Assembly: GCF_004917065.1 (NCBI RefSeq)
Contig: NZ_SSYA01000001.1
Location: forward strand, 1,196,550-1,260,549
Origin: Geomonas ferrireducens
Lineage (GTDB): Bacteria > Desulfobacterota > Desulfuromonadia > Geobacterales > Geobacteraceae
DNA: 64,000 nucleotides
Reading direction: 5' to 3'
Shown here: positions 1-8,667 of the stretch, piece by piece
Layout of the letters: every line of letters begins with the position of its first letter
How positions within the stretch are numbered: position 1 is the stretch's first letter
Notes under the pieces: model-generated
Told to the model about the DNA's origin: nothing
The model's database searches: none
Seen by the model: only the letters and a program-made list of their open reading frames with translations
Translations under genes and position numbers: made by a program

Positions 1-386
1 GCAACTGGAGGTTGGCAGCGTCGTCAAATAACTGCAGGAAAATAGGTATTGGGGGCCTGGATCGATCGAAAAATAACTGGATAAAGGTAAGGGCTACCCG
101 TGGCTCAGAAGTAGGGCCTTGGTCTAACCTGGTCTTGATAACGCCTGCTTAATTTCTCCATCGGTGGCCCTCCGGGCAAACGACGGGGGGCCACCACCCA
201 CCTAATCTCCCTCGTCAATGGGTTTCCTCTTCCTCCTTCACTCGATTTCTCCGCCTCACCGGATCGAACGGCACTCCAATAGACTGAAAGTTCGACTCGG
301 ACACTTTGATTCCAGCCCCGCACAGGACTTTTCAGTTCGGACACCGAAACTATCACTTCGCTGAAAGATCCTCCATTTTCGTGTGA
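1..386. other. Unassigned sequence, no recognisable gene
   Basis: I see no convincing coding region, tRNA or rRNA here. The only sizeable open frame is on the minus strand (105-356, 83 codons). It has no clear ribosome binding site and no recognisable motif, and its composition looks like noncoding sequence. The stretch carries GC-rich self-complementary segments around 160-205. It could be the edge of a decayed element that begins outside the window, but nothing in it identifies one. Confidence 0.4.
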
Positions 387-546
387 CGAACCTTCACTTC
401 GTTCAGCGAACCTTCAATTCGTTCAACGAACCTTCAATTCGTTCAACGAACCTTCAATTCGTTCAGCAAACCTTCAATTCGTTCAGCGAACCTACCATTT
501 CGTCAGCGAACCAACCATTTCGTCAGCGAACCAACCGCTTCGGATT
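387..546. repeat. Tandem repeat, 8 units of 20 bp, each with a dyad
   Basis: Eight head-to-tail units with an exact 20-bp period start at 387, 407, 427, 447, 467, 487, 507 and 527. The consensus is CGAACCTTCAATTCGTTCAA. Units 1-5 are nearly identical and units 6-8 diverge (CATTTCGTCAG variant). At the unit junctions the sequence TTCGTT-C-AACGAA forms an almost perfect palindrome, so the array can fold as a series of short hairpins. No CRISPR-like unique spacers are present. The following 551-749 holds no gene apart from a small hairpin near 585-605 (AGGACG/CGTCCT) and leads into the gene at 750. Confidence 0.85.
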
Positions 547-749
547 CGAAACGTATCTTGGGCGCGTAAGCGTGCCGGCTAAGGACGTCAATTTCCGTCC
601 TAGCTAAGACCCTAGGTTTCTTCGCGGGTACTATGGCACCAAAATGTTCGTACTATCCAAGAAAGCCTCCATGTTCTATGCTGCCGGAACCGATGCCGCG
701 AGTGCGGCTCTGCGGGAACTAACAATCATTCTATGGACAGGAGGCCATC

Positions 750-1397
750 GTGAAAGTTATCGCAATCAACGGCAGCCCGAGGAAGAACTTCAATACCGCA
801 CAGGTGCTACAAAAGGCGCTGGACGGGGCGGCTGCAAAAGGGGCGGAGACGGAACTGATTCATCTGTACGACCTCGATTTCAAGGGGTGCACGAGCTGCT
901 TTGCCTGCAAGCTGAAGGACGGGAAGAGCTACGGGAAGTGCGCCATGAGGGACGGGCTTACGCCGGTTTTGGAGAGGATCGCACAGGCGGATGCCTTGGT
1001 GCTCGGTTCGCCCATCTACTTCGGAAGGGTTACCGGTGAGATGAGCTCTTTTATGGAAAGGCTCCTCTTCCAGTACTTCGTCTACTCGCAGCCGCCGGCG
1101 TCCCTATTCGGCAGGAAGATCCGCACCGGGTTCATCTACACGATGAACGTATCGGAGGAACTCATGCAGCAGTGGAACTACCAGGTCCATATGTCGGGAA
1201 ATGAGAACTACCTGCGGGCCATCTTCGGCGAGTGCGAGTCGCTTTACTGTAACGAGACGCTTCAGTTGGAGGACTACAGCAAATACGTCTTCAGCTACTA
1301 CGACCCCGAGCAGCGGCGGGAAAGGCACAGCGTGCTCTTCCCGGAGAACTGCCGCAAGGCGTTCGAGATGGGAGAGCGGCTGGCAACAAAAGCATAG
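750..1397 (+). CDS. Flavodoxin/NADPH-dependent FMN reductase family protein
   Basis: This 215-residue cytoplasmic protein starts with the FMN phosphate-binding signature of the flavodoxin-like fold (MKVIAINGSPRK, then FNTAQVLQKAL). It also has the family's LGSPIYFGRVTGEMSSFMERL segment around residues 90-110. A cysteine cluster near residues 47-65 (CTSCFACK, then C ten residues on) resembles the Fe-S or redox cysteines of iron-sulfur flavoproteins, but the spacing is not the classical one. The family transfers electrons from NAD(P)H or ferredoxin through FMN. The start follows an AGGAGG at about 740. It stands alone on the plus strand. The substrate is unknown. Confidence 0.85.
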   Translation: MKVIAINGSPRKNFNTAQVLQKALDGAAAKGAETELIHLYDLDFKGCTSCFACKLKDGKSYGKCAMRDGLTPVLERIAQADALVLGSPIYFGRVTGEMSSFMERLLFQYFVYSQPPASLFGRKIRTGFIYTMNVSEELMQQWNYQVHMSGNENYLRAIFGECESLYCNETLQLEDYSKYVFSYYDPEQRRERHSVLFPENCRKAFEMGERLATKA

Positions 1398-1611
1398 GAA
1401 GTGCCCCCCCCCTCCCCGGCCCCTCCCCTCAGGGGAGGGGTGCCCACGCCCTAAAGCGACACGAAATCCGCACGGCCGGTCGCCGCGCTCTTTTATAGGT
1501 ATTTATCACCCCTCACCTTACGCTTTTTCCTTCCTGCTTTACTTAAAGTTTCCTTGGAAGGCTCCCGATGAATGGATCAGTGAGATGTGTAACTGGAAAA
1601 AGGGAGGAACC

Positions 1612-2040
1612 ATGCCGATTGTAACTTGGGACGGAAGCTTGGCGGTCGGGCACGAAATGATAGATGAACACCACGAACACCTCGTTGAACTGCTCAATAA
1701 GGCGTATGACGAGTTCTGTGAAAAGAAAGCCGATCAACAGATCGCAGCCGTACTCGACGAACTGGCGGACTACGCGACGTACCACTTCGCCCAGGAGGAG
1801 CTCCTCATGGAGGAGACGGATTACCCCCGCAAGGAAGAACACCTGCTGGATCACGCCTATTTCGTGAAAAGGATCGGTGAAATTCAGAGGGATTTTGCCA
1901 CCGGCGGGGTTCCTATCTCTCTCGAGATCATCTCATTCCTCAGGGGATGGCTCGTAAGGCATATATCGCACAGCGATACAGATCTCGGGGCTCACGCCGC
2001 TGCACTCAACAAGAAGCCGGTAATCATCACCCTCGACTGA
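1612..2040 (+). CDS. Bacteriohemerythrin
   Basis: This 142-residue single-domain hemerythrin binds O2 at a non-heme di-iron site in a four-helix bundle. The ligand pattern is complete: His in EMIDEHHEHL (about 20/21), HFAQEE (H58, E62), HLLDH (H77, H81) and the closing HISHSD (H117, D122). The start at 1612 is chosen because GGGAGGA lies six bases upstream and the protein then begins exactly at the family's conserved W-D-xx-x-VG start. Family members in anaerobes scavenge or deliver oxygen, or sense it. It precedes thiol peroxidase, so an oxygen-protection pairing is reasonable. Confidence 0.93.
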   Translation: MPIVTWDGSLAVGHEMIDEHHEHLVELLNKAYDEFCEKKADQQIAAVLDELADYATYHFAQEELLMEETDYPRKEEHLLDHAYFVKRIGEIQRDFATGGVPISLEIISFLRGWLVRHISHSDTDLGAHAAALNKKPVIITLD

Positions 2041-2117
2041 TCCTGAGCTGCCTTTCCTTGCAATCCGGTCAAAATGTCTTACCCTTACCCCTGAATTCTA
2101 CTTGCTCAGGAGGAACT

Positions 2118-2621
2118 ATGCCTAAGGTTACATTCAAGGGAAACCCGGTGACATTGGTCGGGCCGGAACTTAAGGTGGGAGACGCTGCTCCCAATTTCGC
2201 TGTGGTAGACAACGCTCTCAGCCAGACTACGCTTGCGAGCTATGAGGGAAAGGTGAAGATCATCAGCGCGGTGCCGTCGCTGGATACGCCGGTCTGTGAC
2301 ACAGAGACGAGGCGCTTCAACCAGGAAGCCGCATCGCTTCCAGGCGACGTGGTGGTTCTCACCATCAGCGCCGATCTCCCGTTCGCGCAGAAGAGGTGGT
2401 GCGGTGCCGCGGGTATCGACAAGGTAGTCACGCTCTCCGACTACCGTGACCGCTCCTTCGGCCTGGCCTACGGTGTACTTATCGAGGAGCTTAAGCTTCT
2501 CTCCCGCTCCATCTTCGTCATCGATAAAAAGAACGTCATCCGCTACATCCAGCACGTCCCCGAGGTGACCCAGGAGCCGGACTACGCGGCGGTGATCGCC
2601 GCGGCACGCGAGCTCGCCTGA
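2118..2621 (+). CDS. tpx: Thiol peroxidase (2-Cys peroxiredoxin)
   Basis: This 167-residue peroxiredoxin reduces H2O2 and alkyl hydroperoxides with electrons from thioredoxin. The peroxidatic cysteine lies in PSLDTPVCD (C60) and the resolving cysteine in RWCGA (C95), the spacing of the Tpx subfamily. Length is normal. The start is fixed by CAGGAGGA at 2108-2115 and by the typical Tpx N-terminus (VTFKGNPVTLVG). It lies 77 bp after the bacteriohemerythrin gene on the same strand and is followed by a strong terminator. Confidence 0.96.
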   Translation: MPKVTFKGNPVTLVGPELKVGDAAPNFAVVDNALSQTTLASYEGKVKIISAVPSLDTPVCDTETRRFNQEAASLPGDVVVLTISADLPFAQKRWCGAAGIDKVVTLSDYRDRSFGLAYGVLIEELKLLSRSIFVIDKKNVIRYIQHVPEVTQEPDYAAVIAAARELA

Positions 2622-2650
2622 TGCGGAGCTGACGCACTGCTGGAAACTCG

Positions 2651-2687
2651 AGGCGCCCCGGTTAAACCGGCGGCGCCTTTTGTTTTT
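2651..2687 (+). terminator. Intrinsic terminator after tpx
   Basis: A GC-rich hairpin with arms AGGCGCC and GGCGCCT, plus an inner CCGGTT/AACCGG stem, is followed by TTTTGTTTTTT. It lies 30 bp past the tpx stop codon. Confidence 0.9.
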
Positions 2688-2726
2688 TCTGGACGAAGTC
2701 GCCTCGTGATAGTAAAAGTGGTCGTC

Positions 2727-3731
2727 ATGGAAGAGAGGATGTTGTCCAAAACACAGATGGCAAGCTACGTGCTCGCGGCACTCGCCGTGGTGACCGTGCT
2801 CCATTTCCACCTGCTCCCCGCGGTCTTCGCCGGTCTCGCCGTCTACGCACTCACGGCAAAACTCGCGCTACGCCTCCCGGCGAGCTGGGGCGGCCTGACC
2901 CAGAAGGTAGCCCTCGCCGGGATCATCCTCTTCGTCATCGCGCTCGTGTCGGGTATCTGCCTCGGGCTCTGGTCGTTTCTGCGCGGGCATCACGGCATGT
3001 CGAACCTTTTGGATATGACGGCGGAGACGCTCGACAACCTGAAGCGGAACCTGCCGGAAGAGTTGACCGCGGCGCTCCCGGACACGGTGGATGAGCTGCG
3101 TGAACAGATCGTCACCATGCTGCGCGAGCACGGCAAGAACATCTCCTCGGTGGGGATGTCGGGAGTGAAGACCTTCGCGCACCTGATCCTCGGCATGGTG
3201 GTGGGAAGCCTCGCCGTGCTTCACCGTTTCAACCTCGAGGATGGCTTCCCCCTGCTCGCCTACCACCTGCACGCCCGGCTTTTGAACCTGGCCGACGCCT
3301 TCGACAAGGTGGTCTTCGCCCAGGTGAAGATCTCGGCGCTGAACACCGTCCTCACCGCGCTCTACCTTGCGGTGGTCCTTCCGCTTCTGGGGATCCACCT
3401 CCCCATGGTTACCCTGCTGATCCTGCTCACCTTCGTGGCCGGGCTTTTGCCCGTGGTCGGGAACCTCATCTCCAACTTCACCATCGTGCTGATAAGCCTC
3501 GGCGTGTCACCTATGGTGGGCATGGCCTCCCTCGCCTTCCTGGTACTGATCCACAAGCTCGAGTACTTCACCAACGCCCGTATCGTCGGAGGCGAGGTGA
3601 AGGCGAACGTCTGGGAACTTTTAACCGCCATGCTCGTCATGGAGGCCATCTTTGGCATTGCCGGCCTGGTCGCCGCCCCGGTTGTCTACGCGTGGCTCAA
3701 ATCCGAGCTTCGCGCCTACCGGCTTGTCTGA
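2727..3731 (+). CDS. AI-2E family transporter (putative permease)
   Basis: This inner-membrane protein of about 334 residues has the AI-2E/TqsA-PerM family layout. Paired N-terminal membrane segments are followed by an amphipathic central region of about 100 residues (LDMTAETLDNLKRNL onward) and then 4-5 more membrane helices. The family signature (LLPVVGNLISNFTIVLISLGVS and a downstream HKLEYFTNARIVGG) is present. Family members export autoinducer-2 or act as Na+(Li+)/H+ antiporters, so the substrate is unassigned. ATG at 2727 is preferred, but GTG 2706 and ATG 2739 are in frame and no start has an ideal ribosome binding site. Confidence 0.85.
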   Translation: MEERMLSKTQMASYVLAALAVVTVLHFHLLPAVFAGLAVYALTAKLALRLPASWGGLTQKVALAGIILFVIALVSGICLGLWSFLRGHHGMSNLLDMTAETLDNLKRNLPEELTAALPDTVDELREQIVTMLREHGKNISSVGMSGVKTFAHLILGMVVGSLAVLHRFNLEDGFPLLAYHLHARLLNLADAFDKVVFAQVKISALNTVLTALYLAVVLPLLGIHLPMVTLLILLTFVAGLLPVVGNLISNFTIVLISLGVSPMVGMASLAFLVLIHKLEYFTNARIVGGEVKANVWELLTAMLVMEAIFGIAGLVAAPVVYAWLKSELRAYRLV

Positions 3732-3776
3732 TTCATGAAGCCTGGGCAACGCGTTTTTTCATAGTAGAATGTGCGC

Positions 3777-5120
3777 ATGGCCGCCACCATGCCGACATCA
3801 CGTGCCGTTTTTCCTCACCCCCTCCCTAAGCGGGCGCCGCACTCTCGCCTGCGAGACTTACCGCGCCTCTTTTCGCTCCGCCTGATTCTTTCCTTCGCAC
3901 TGCTAAGCATGGTTTCCCCTTCCTGCCGGTTCGCCTGGGCCGCTCCCGAAGCCACGCTGTACTACTTCTGGGGTGTCGGCTGCCCGCACTGCGCGCAGGC
4001 GAAGCCTTTTCTCGAGGAGCTGAAGCGCAAGTACCCCGACCTCAAGGTCGAGGCGACCGAGGTGCTGCAGCATAGGGAGAACATCCCGCGCCTCATGCTC
4101 ATGGCGAAGGAAAGGGGCCGGGAAGCAACCGGGGTGCCGGTCTTCATCATCGGACCGCACTACCTGAGCGGCTTTTCGGAACAGACCCGCGCGCAGCTTG
4201 AAAATGCGGTCCGCGAGGCCCTCGTCCCCGCTGGGGGGGCATCGTCCAAAGCACCCCGGGCCGCCTTGCCGCAGGCGCCGGTCGCCGTCCCGGGACTTGG
4301 CGAGCTCGACCCGCAGCGCTACTCGCTTCCCGTCTTCACCCTGGTGATCGCGGCGCTCGACAGCTTCAACCCCTGCGCCTTCTTCGTCCTTTTCTTCCTT
4401 TTGAGTCTACTGATCCACGCCCGGTCGCGGCGTCGTATGCTCCTCATCGGCGGGGTCTTCGTAGTCGCCTCCGGAGTCCTCTACTTCCTTTTCCTCGCGG
4501 CCTGGCTGAACCTCTTCCTGATCGTCGGCTCGCTTCCGGCCATCACCGCTGCCGCCGGCCTCCTCGCGCTCTTCATCGCCCTCGTCAACATCAAGGACTT
4601 CTTCCTTTTCCACAAGGGGATCTCCCTCTCCATCCCCGAAGACAAGAAGCCCAAGCTCTTTGCCCGCATGAGGCGGCTTTTGAAGGCGGAATCGCTCCCC
4701 TCACTACTTGCAGGAAGCACCGTGCTCGCCGTGGCGGCGAACAGCTACGAGCTTCTGTGCACGGCGGGATTCCCCATGGTCTTCACCAGAGCGCTCACGC
4801 TGCACAAGATGGGCAAGATCGCGTATTACGGCTACCTAGCCCTGTACTGCGCCGTCTATATCGTGCCTCTGGCGGTGATCGTCGTGATCTTCACGGTGAC
4901 GCTCGGGGGAAGGAAGCTGAGCGAATGGCAGGGGAGGGTGCTGAAGCTGGTGTCTGGGGTTATGATGCTCGGGCTTGGGGGGGTACTCCTAACGCAGCCG
5001 GCGCTTCTGAACGACCCGGGAACATCGCTGCTCCTTCTGCTGGCGACCCTGGCGCTCGCCGGGGTGGTCGCCTGGCTGTTTCGGGAGGCGGGGGGAGAGG
5101 ACCGGGAGGAGCGGGACTAG
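3777..5120 (+). CDS. Thioredoxin domain fused to DsbD/CcdA-like membrane domain
   Basis: The protein has about 447 residues. A signal or anchor segment (RLILSFALLSMV) leads into a thioredoxin-like domain with a CPHC active site (FWGVGCPHCAQAKPFLEEL). A proline-rich linker and six or more membrane helices follow. The membrane part carries one cysteine in FNPCAFFVLFF and another in ANSYELLCTAGFP, the positions of the redox pair in DsbD/CcdA transporters. It probably relays reducing power across the membrane to periplasmic thiols, for example for cytochrome c maturation. Domain order is inverted relative to DsbD, where thioredoxin is C-terminal. The start could be GTG 3771, ATG 3777 or ATG 3789. 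Its last 4 bp overlap the convergent kinase gene. Confidence 0.8.
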   Translation: MAATMPTSRAVFPHPLPKRAPHSRLRDLPRLFSLRLILSFALLSMVSPSCRFAWAAPEATLYYFWGVGCPHCAQAKPFLEELKRKYPDLKVEATEVLQHRENIPRLMLMAKERGREATGVPVFIIGPHYLSGFSEQTRAQLENAVREALVPAGGASSKAPRAALPQAPVAVPGLGELDPQRYSLPVFTLVIAALDSFNPCAFFVLFFLLSLLIHARSRRRMLLIGGVFVVASGVLYFLFLAAWLNLFLIVGSLPAITAAAGLLALFIALVNIKDFFLFHKGISLSIPEDKKPKLFARMRRLLKAESLPSLLAGSTVLAVAANSYELLCTAGFPMVFTRALTLHKMGKIAYYGYLALYCAVYIVPLAVIVVIFTVTLGGRKLSEWQGRVLKLVSGVMMLGLGGVLLTQPALLNDPGTSLLLLLATLALAGVVAWLFREAGGEDREERD

Positions 5121-7636
5121 CCTGTCGCGAAGCTTTCGGAGAGAACTGATTTTATCGTCGCGTTGAGACTCGCCATGTCGAAAGGTTTCTGCAGGAAGTT
5201 GACCCGCGCACGGTCCACCCCTTTTTCGAGCAGGGTCTCCGCCGCGTAGCCGGACATGTAGATGATCTTAAGCCCCGGGCGCAGCGCGAGGATCCTTTCC
5301 ACCGCCTCCCTGCCGTTCGCCCCGGGGAGCATCACGTCGGAGAGCACCAAGTCGATTGAGGTCTCACGGTTGCGGCAGACCTCGATCGCCTGAGCCGCGT
5401 TCTCCGCCATCAGCACGCAGTAACCCATGTGCTCGAGCATCTTCTCCGTCATCCTCCCCACGATCTCGTCGTCCTCGATCACCAGCACGGTCCCCGAGCC
5501 GTGCACCGCCGGAAGCGCGCGGTGCTCCGCAGCGCGATCCACGAAGCTCGGCAGGTAGATCCTGAAGGTGGTGCCGGCCTCGGGCGCGCTGGATACGGTC
5601 ACGAAACCGCCGTTTTGGGTGACCATGCCGTAGACGGTGGCGAGCCCCAACCCGCTGCCGCTCCCCACCTCGCGCGTGGTGAAAAATGGTTCGAAGATAT
5701 GCCGGCAGGTTTCCGTGTCCATGCCGTGACCTGTGTCGACGATGGCAAGCTCGGCGTAGTCCCCCGGGAGCGCGTCGAGATAGGCGCTGCAGTCATCTTC
5801 GCTGAGGGTTACGTTGCGGGTGATGATGGTGAGATCCCCTCCGTCCGGCATGGCCGCGACGGCGTTGCGCACGATGTTCGATACCACCTGCTCCATCTGG
5901 GCCGGGTCGATCTTCACCTTCCATAGACTCTCGTCCAGGGATAGGGAGACCCGGATACCTGCACCCCACATGGTGGACCACCGGGCCGCCTGCGCGGCCA
6001 CCGCATCGTTTATGTCCAGGGTCTTGGGCGAGATCAACTGCTGCCGTGAAAAGGAGAGGAGCTGCGCGGTGACGTCGCGGGAGTGCTCGGCGGCCTTGCA
6101 GATCTCGCGCAGGCACTCCGTGATGCGCCGGTTGCCGTGGAATTCCATGAGGAGCAGCTCGGCGTACCCGATGATAACCGAGAGCATGTTGTTGTAGTCG
6201 TGCGCCACCCCGCCCGCCAGCCGTCCCACCGACTCCATCTTGACGGACTCCCTGAGCTTGTCCTCGAGGAGCTTCTGCTTGGTGATGTCGTTGATGATGA
6301 GGCCGCAGTAACCCGGCTTCGCCCTGAAAAGCCAGACCTGGCAGCACCGCGCGTTTATCGAGTAGCGCTCCAGCGCGATCGGTTTTCCCTCCTGCACCAG
6401 CCGACCGAGGCTCTCCAACTGCGCCGTATCGAAGCCGGGGAGCACGTCCAGCAGGGTGCGTCCCACCAGATCCTGCGCCTTCTTTGCGGTGAAGGTCTCG
6501 AAGGCGGGGTTCACCTCCACGAAGCGGAAGTCCGCGGCCTTCCCTTCGGGACCCAGGAGCATCTGCAAGAGCGCGAAACCGTTGCCCATGTTCTCGAAGA
6601 GCAGACGGTACTTCTCCTCGCGCTCCTTCAGGTCCCGGTGTACCGACCGGGCCGAGGAGATGGCCATGGCGCACACGTCGGCCGCCGTGACGGCGAGGTT
6701 CAGGTAGCTGCGGGTGTGCTCCGGTGTCGCGAAGCCACCGAACCAGATCCAGCCGACGACGTCGTCGTGCGAAAGGCGCACCATGAAGCAGCGGGCGGCC
6801 TCCTCGATGTGGAAGCAGGCGTCCATCCGCTGCGCCAGTCCGCGCAGGGTCTCCTCGCCGGTCGCGCGCGCCCCGTACCGCCTGAGCGCTTTCCCTCTGG
6901 CCGCGGGTATGTAGGCGAGCTCCTCGGCCCCGAAAAGAAGCGAGAAGAAGGCCAGCATGTCGTCGACGACCCGCTCCTCGCCGTCCGACTTGGCGACCCG
7001 GGACAGCATGTCGAGAAGGAGCGCGTAGTCCGAGGCGGGGGCGGTCCCCCCACCCTCAGCCTCCAACCGCTGAAGTTCCCCCCGCGCCTTCTCCAGTTGC
7101 AGGGCGAGAAGCTCCGGGGGCACCGGCAGTACCTCAACCGGGCGCTGCACGAAGGTACCGAACTCCCGGACCGCCTCCTCCCCCTCCGGGTTGCTTCCGG
7201 TATCGAGGAGGGTTATTCCGGCGCAGCTTTCGGCGAAGAAATCGACGGCCGTGGTGCGGTCGAAGCCCCACCCGCCGAGGAAGCCGCGCCAGTTCGCGGC
7301 CCACCCGGAGGTAACCACGAAATTCCCGGCAGCGGTGAGGCGCTCGAAGGTGCGCTCGCCGCAGACAACTGCGGCGCAGTGCGTCTTCTTCAGGACAAGG
7401 ACCCGGGGAAGGTCGTCCGGAACGGAGCCAAGGGAGGCAAGGCACTCGCCGCCGACGAGGATCGCGGGTTGGCCGTCGCAGATGCGCCGGACGTCTTCCC
7501 AGTTGAGGGGGGGACGGCCGCAGCAGCCGTGGAAGGTCCGGCAGTCGAACCCGGCGATACGCCCCTGCACGATGGCGCCTTTCACCTCGGGTCCGAGGGT
7601 TTCGCAGCAGCAGACCAACATCGGCTCCATGCTCAC
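5117..7636 (-). CDS. Hybrid sensor histidine kinase with Cys-rich N-terminus, PAS and receiver
   Basis: This 839-residue protein has no clear membrane segment. Residues 1-190 form an unfamiliar Cys-rich domain (CCCETLG, FHGCCG, GGEC, THCAAVVCG) that may be related to DUF1638-type domains near corrinoid methyltransferases. Then come a GAF-sized region (200-330), PAS (340-465), HisKA with H-box VAHDYNNML, HATPase (N-box SNIVRNAVAAM, DTGHGM, GSGSGLGLATV) and a C-terminal receiver with acceptor Asp in LVLSDVMLP. Its start overlaps the stop of the URO-D gene as GTGA, and ATG 7630 is an alternative start better spaced from the GGGAGG. It is the last gene of the corrinoid operon, so it likely reads the state of the two upstream proteins. 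No output partner is encoded nearby. Confidence 0.88.
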   Translation of the reverse strand: MSMEPMLVCCCETLGPEVKGAIVQGRIAGFDCRTFHGCCGRPPLNWEDVRRICDGQPAILVGGECLASLGSVPDDLPRVLVLKKTHCAAVVCGERTFERLTAAGNFVVTSGWAANWRGFLGGWGFDRTTAVDFFAESCAGITLLDTGSNPEGEEAVREFGTFVQRPVEVLPVPPELLALQLEKARGELQRLEAEGGGTAPASDYALLLDMLSRVAKSDGEERVVDDMLAFFSLLFGAEELAYIPAARGKALRRYGARATGEETLRGLAQRMDACFHIEEAARCFMVRLSHDDVVGWIWFGGFATPEHTRSYLNLAVTAADVCAMAISSARSVHRDLKEREEKYRLLFENMGNGFALLQMLLGPEGKAADFRFVEVNPAFETFTAKKAQDLVGRTLLDVLPGFDTAQLESLGRLVQEGKPIALERYSINARCCQVWLFRAKPGYCGLIINDITKQKLLEDKLRESVKMESVGRLAGGVAHDYNNMLSVIIGYAELLLMEFHGNRRITECLREICKAAEHSRDVTAQLLSFSRQQLISPKTLDINDAVAAQAARWSTMWGAGIRVSLSLDESLWKVKIDPAQMEQVVSNIVRNAVAAMPDGGDLTIITRNVTLSEDDCSAYLDALPGDYAELAIVDTGHGMDTETCRHIFEPFFTTREVGSGSGLGLATVYGMVTQNGGFVTVSSAPEAGTTFRIYLPSFVDRAAEHRALPAVHGSGTVLVIEDDEIVGRMTEKMLEHMGYCVLMAENAAQAIEVCRNRETSIDLVLSDVMLPGANGREAVERILALRPGLKIIYMSGYAAETLLEKGVDRARVNFLQKPFDMASLNATIKSVLSESFATG

Positions 7637-8667
7637 CCCCTCCCGCCTTGGAGCGGGTAGCGGCCGTACTCCCGCGTCGCCTGTGCTACCTGCTCCAGGG
7701 TCCGCTCCGGCACCTGCCAGGGGATCTCTCCGTGCTGGTCCGACAGGATGAAGCCCCCCCCTTGCCCCGCGGCGTCGATGGCGCCCTTCACCTCGGCTAT
7801 CGCAGCCGCTTCGTCCCAGGAGCGCATGGCGATGCCGTTCAGATTTCCGAAAACCGTCAGCCTGCCGCAGCAGCGGTTCTTGACCGCGGCGAGTTCCTCC
7901 TCCCCGCCGACGCCTACCATCGCGGTGCCGCTACCCGCGAGGTCCTCTACCACGCCGAGACATGGCCCGGAGGCGAGGTGGGTGGCGGTGGGGCCCTTGA
8001 TGGCATTGAGGGCCCTGAGCGCTGCAGGCCAGCCGAAGCGACGATAAAGGGAGGGGTCAATCATCTTCGGCGAGGCGAGGGGATCGAAATAACAGATGGC
8101 GTGGGCCCCGGCGGCGAGCTGGGCGTTCCCCCAATCGGCGCAGAAGGCGGCGTTCACCTCCATGAGACGCTGCATGAGATCGGGGCGGTCGAACATGATG
8201 TCCAGGTACGCATCGAAACCAAGTTGCATCACCGGGAGGGAGAACGGTGACATGACGACCCCGATGATCGGTACGGAATCCCCCACCGCCTGCCTCAATC
8301 CGCGCTGCGCCTCGAGGACCCGGACGAGACCCGGGGCATCGGTCACCCGCGGCGGGGCGAGCGACGCGATGGCGTCCGCCTTCAACGGTGGGGCGCCCGC
8401 GTTGGGTGGTCCGTCGTCCCTGAAAATGGTGCTCCCCCCCCAGGCTTCCGCCTCGAGCGAGGCATGAAAAAAGGCATAGATGCAGTCATGTCCGTAACGC
8501 CGGAGCATGGCGAGCTGCCCGCGCACCACGTTTTCCGAACTGGAGAAGTACTCCTCGATGGAGAGCCCAAGTTCCCTTGCGCCATGCAGGGTGAGGAGCA
8601 AAAAGAGCGGGACCCGGTCCGGTTCCCGGTGCGACAGGGCGGTAAGGACGCGTTCCATGCTGGTCAC
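7633..8667 (-). CDS. Uroporphyrinogen decarboxylase (URO-D) family protein, MtaA/MtbA-like
   Basis: This 344-residue TIM-barrel protein of COG0407 has the superfamily N-terminus (MERVLTALSHREPDRVP). Family members beside corrinoid proteins move methyl groups between corrinoid and a thiol, or between a substrate and corrinoid, using a zinc site of HxC plus a distal Cys. Here the first motif is H230-L-A232 and the distal position is H312 (SDQHGEIPW), so the canonical thiolate ligands are absent. It is not HemE: its length and neighbours fit methyltransferases. The GTG start at 8667 has GGAGGTGA six bases upstream and overlaps the corrinoid gene's stop (GTGA), implying translational coupling. 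Confidence 0.85.
   Translation of the reverse strand: MTSMERVLTALSHREPDRVPLFLLLTLHGARELGLSIEEYFSSSENVVRGQLAMLRRYGHDCIYAFFHASLEAEAWGGSTIFRDDGPPNAGAPPLKADAIASLAPPRVTDAPGLVRVLEAQRGLRQAVGDSVPIIGVVMSPFSLPVMQLGFDAYLDIMFDRPDLMQRLMEVNAAFCADWGNAQLAAGAHAICYFDPLASPKMIDPSLYRRFGWPAALRALNAIKGPTATHLASGPCLGVVEDLAGSGTAMVGVGGEEELAAVKNRCCGRLTVFGNLNGIAMRSWDEAAAIAEVKGAIDAAGQGGGFILSDQHGEIPWQVPERTLEQVAQATREYGRYPLQGGRG

Noticed and set aside
1-386. Group II intron or transposon end
   Set aside because: No catalytic-domain V-like hairpin, reverse-transcriptase motif or terminal inverted repeat could be recognised.
383-607. Possible protein or CRISPR array at the 20-bp repeats
   Set aside because: Units are contiguous without unique spacers and no cas genes are nearby. 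The frame spans only the repeat.
6083-7660. Long plus-strand open frame (525 codons) opposite the hybrid kinase, and similar long antisense frames opposite the cytochromes and nifJ
   Set aside because: These are shadows caused by high GC at third codon positions. The opposite strand carries clear conserved domains and these frames show none.
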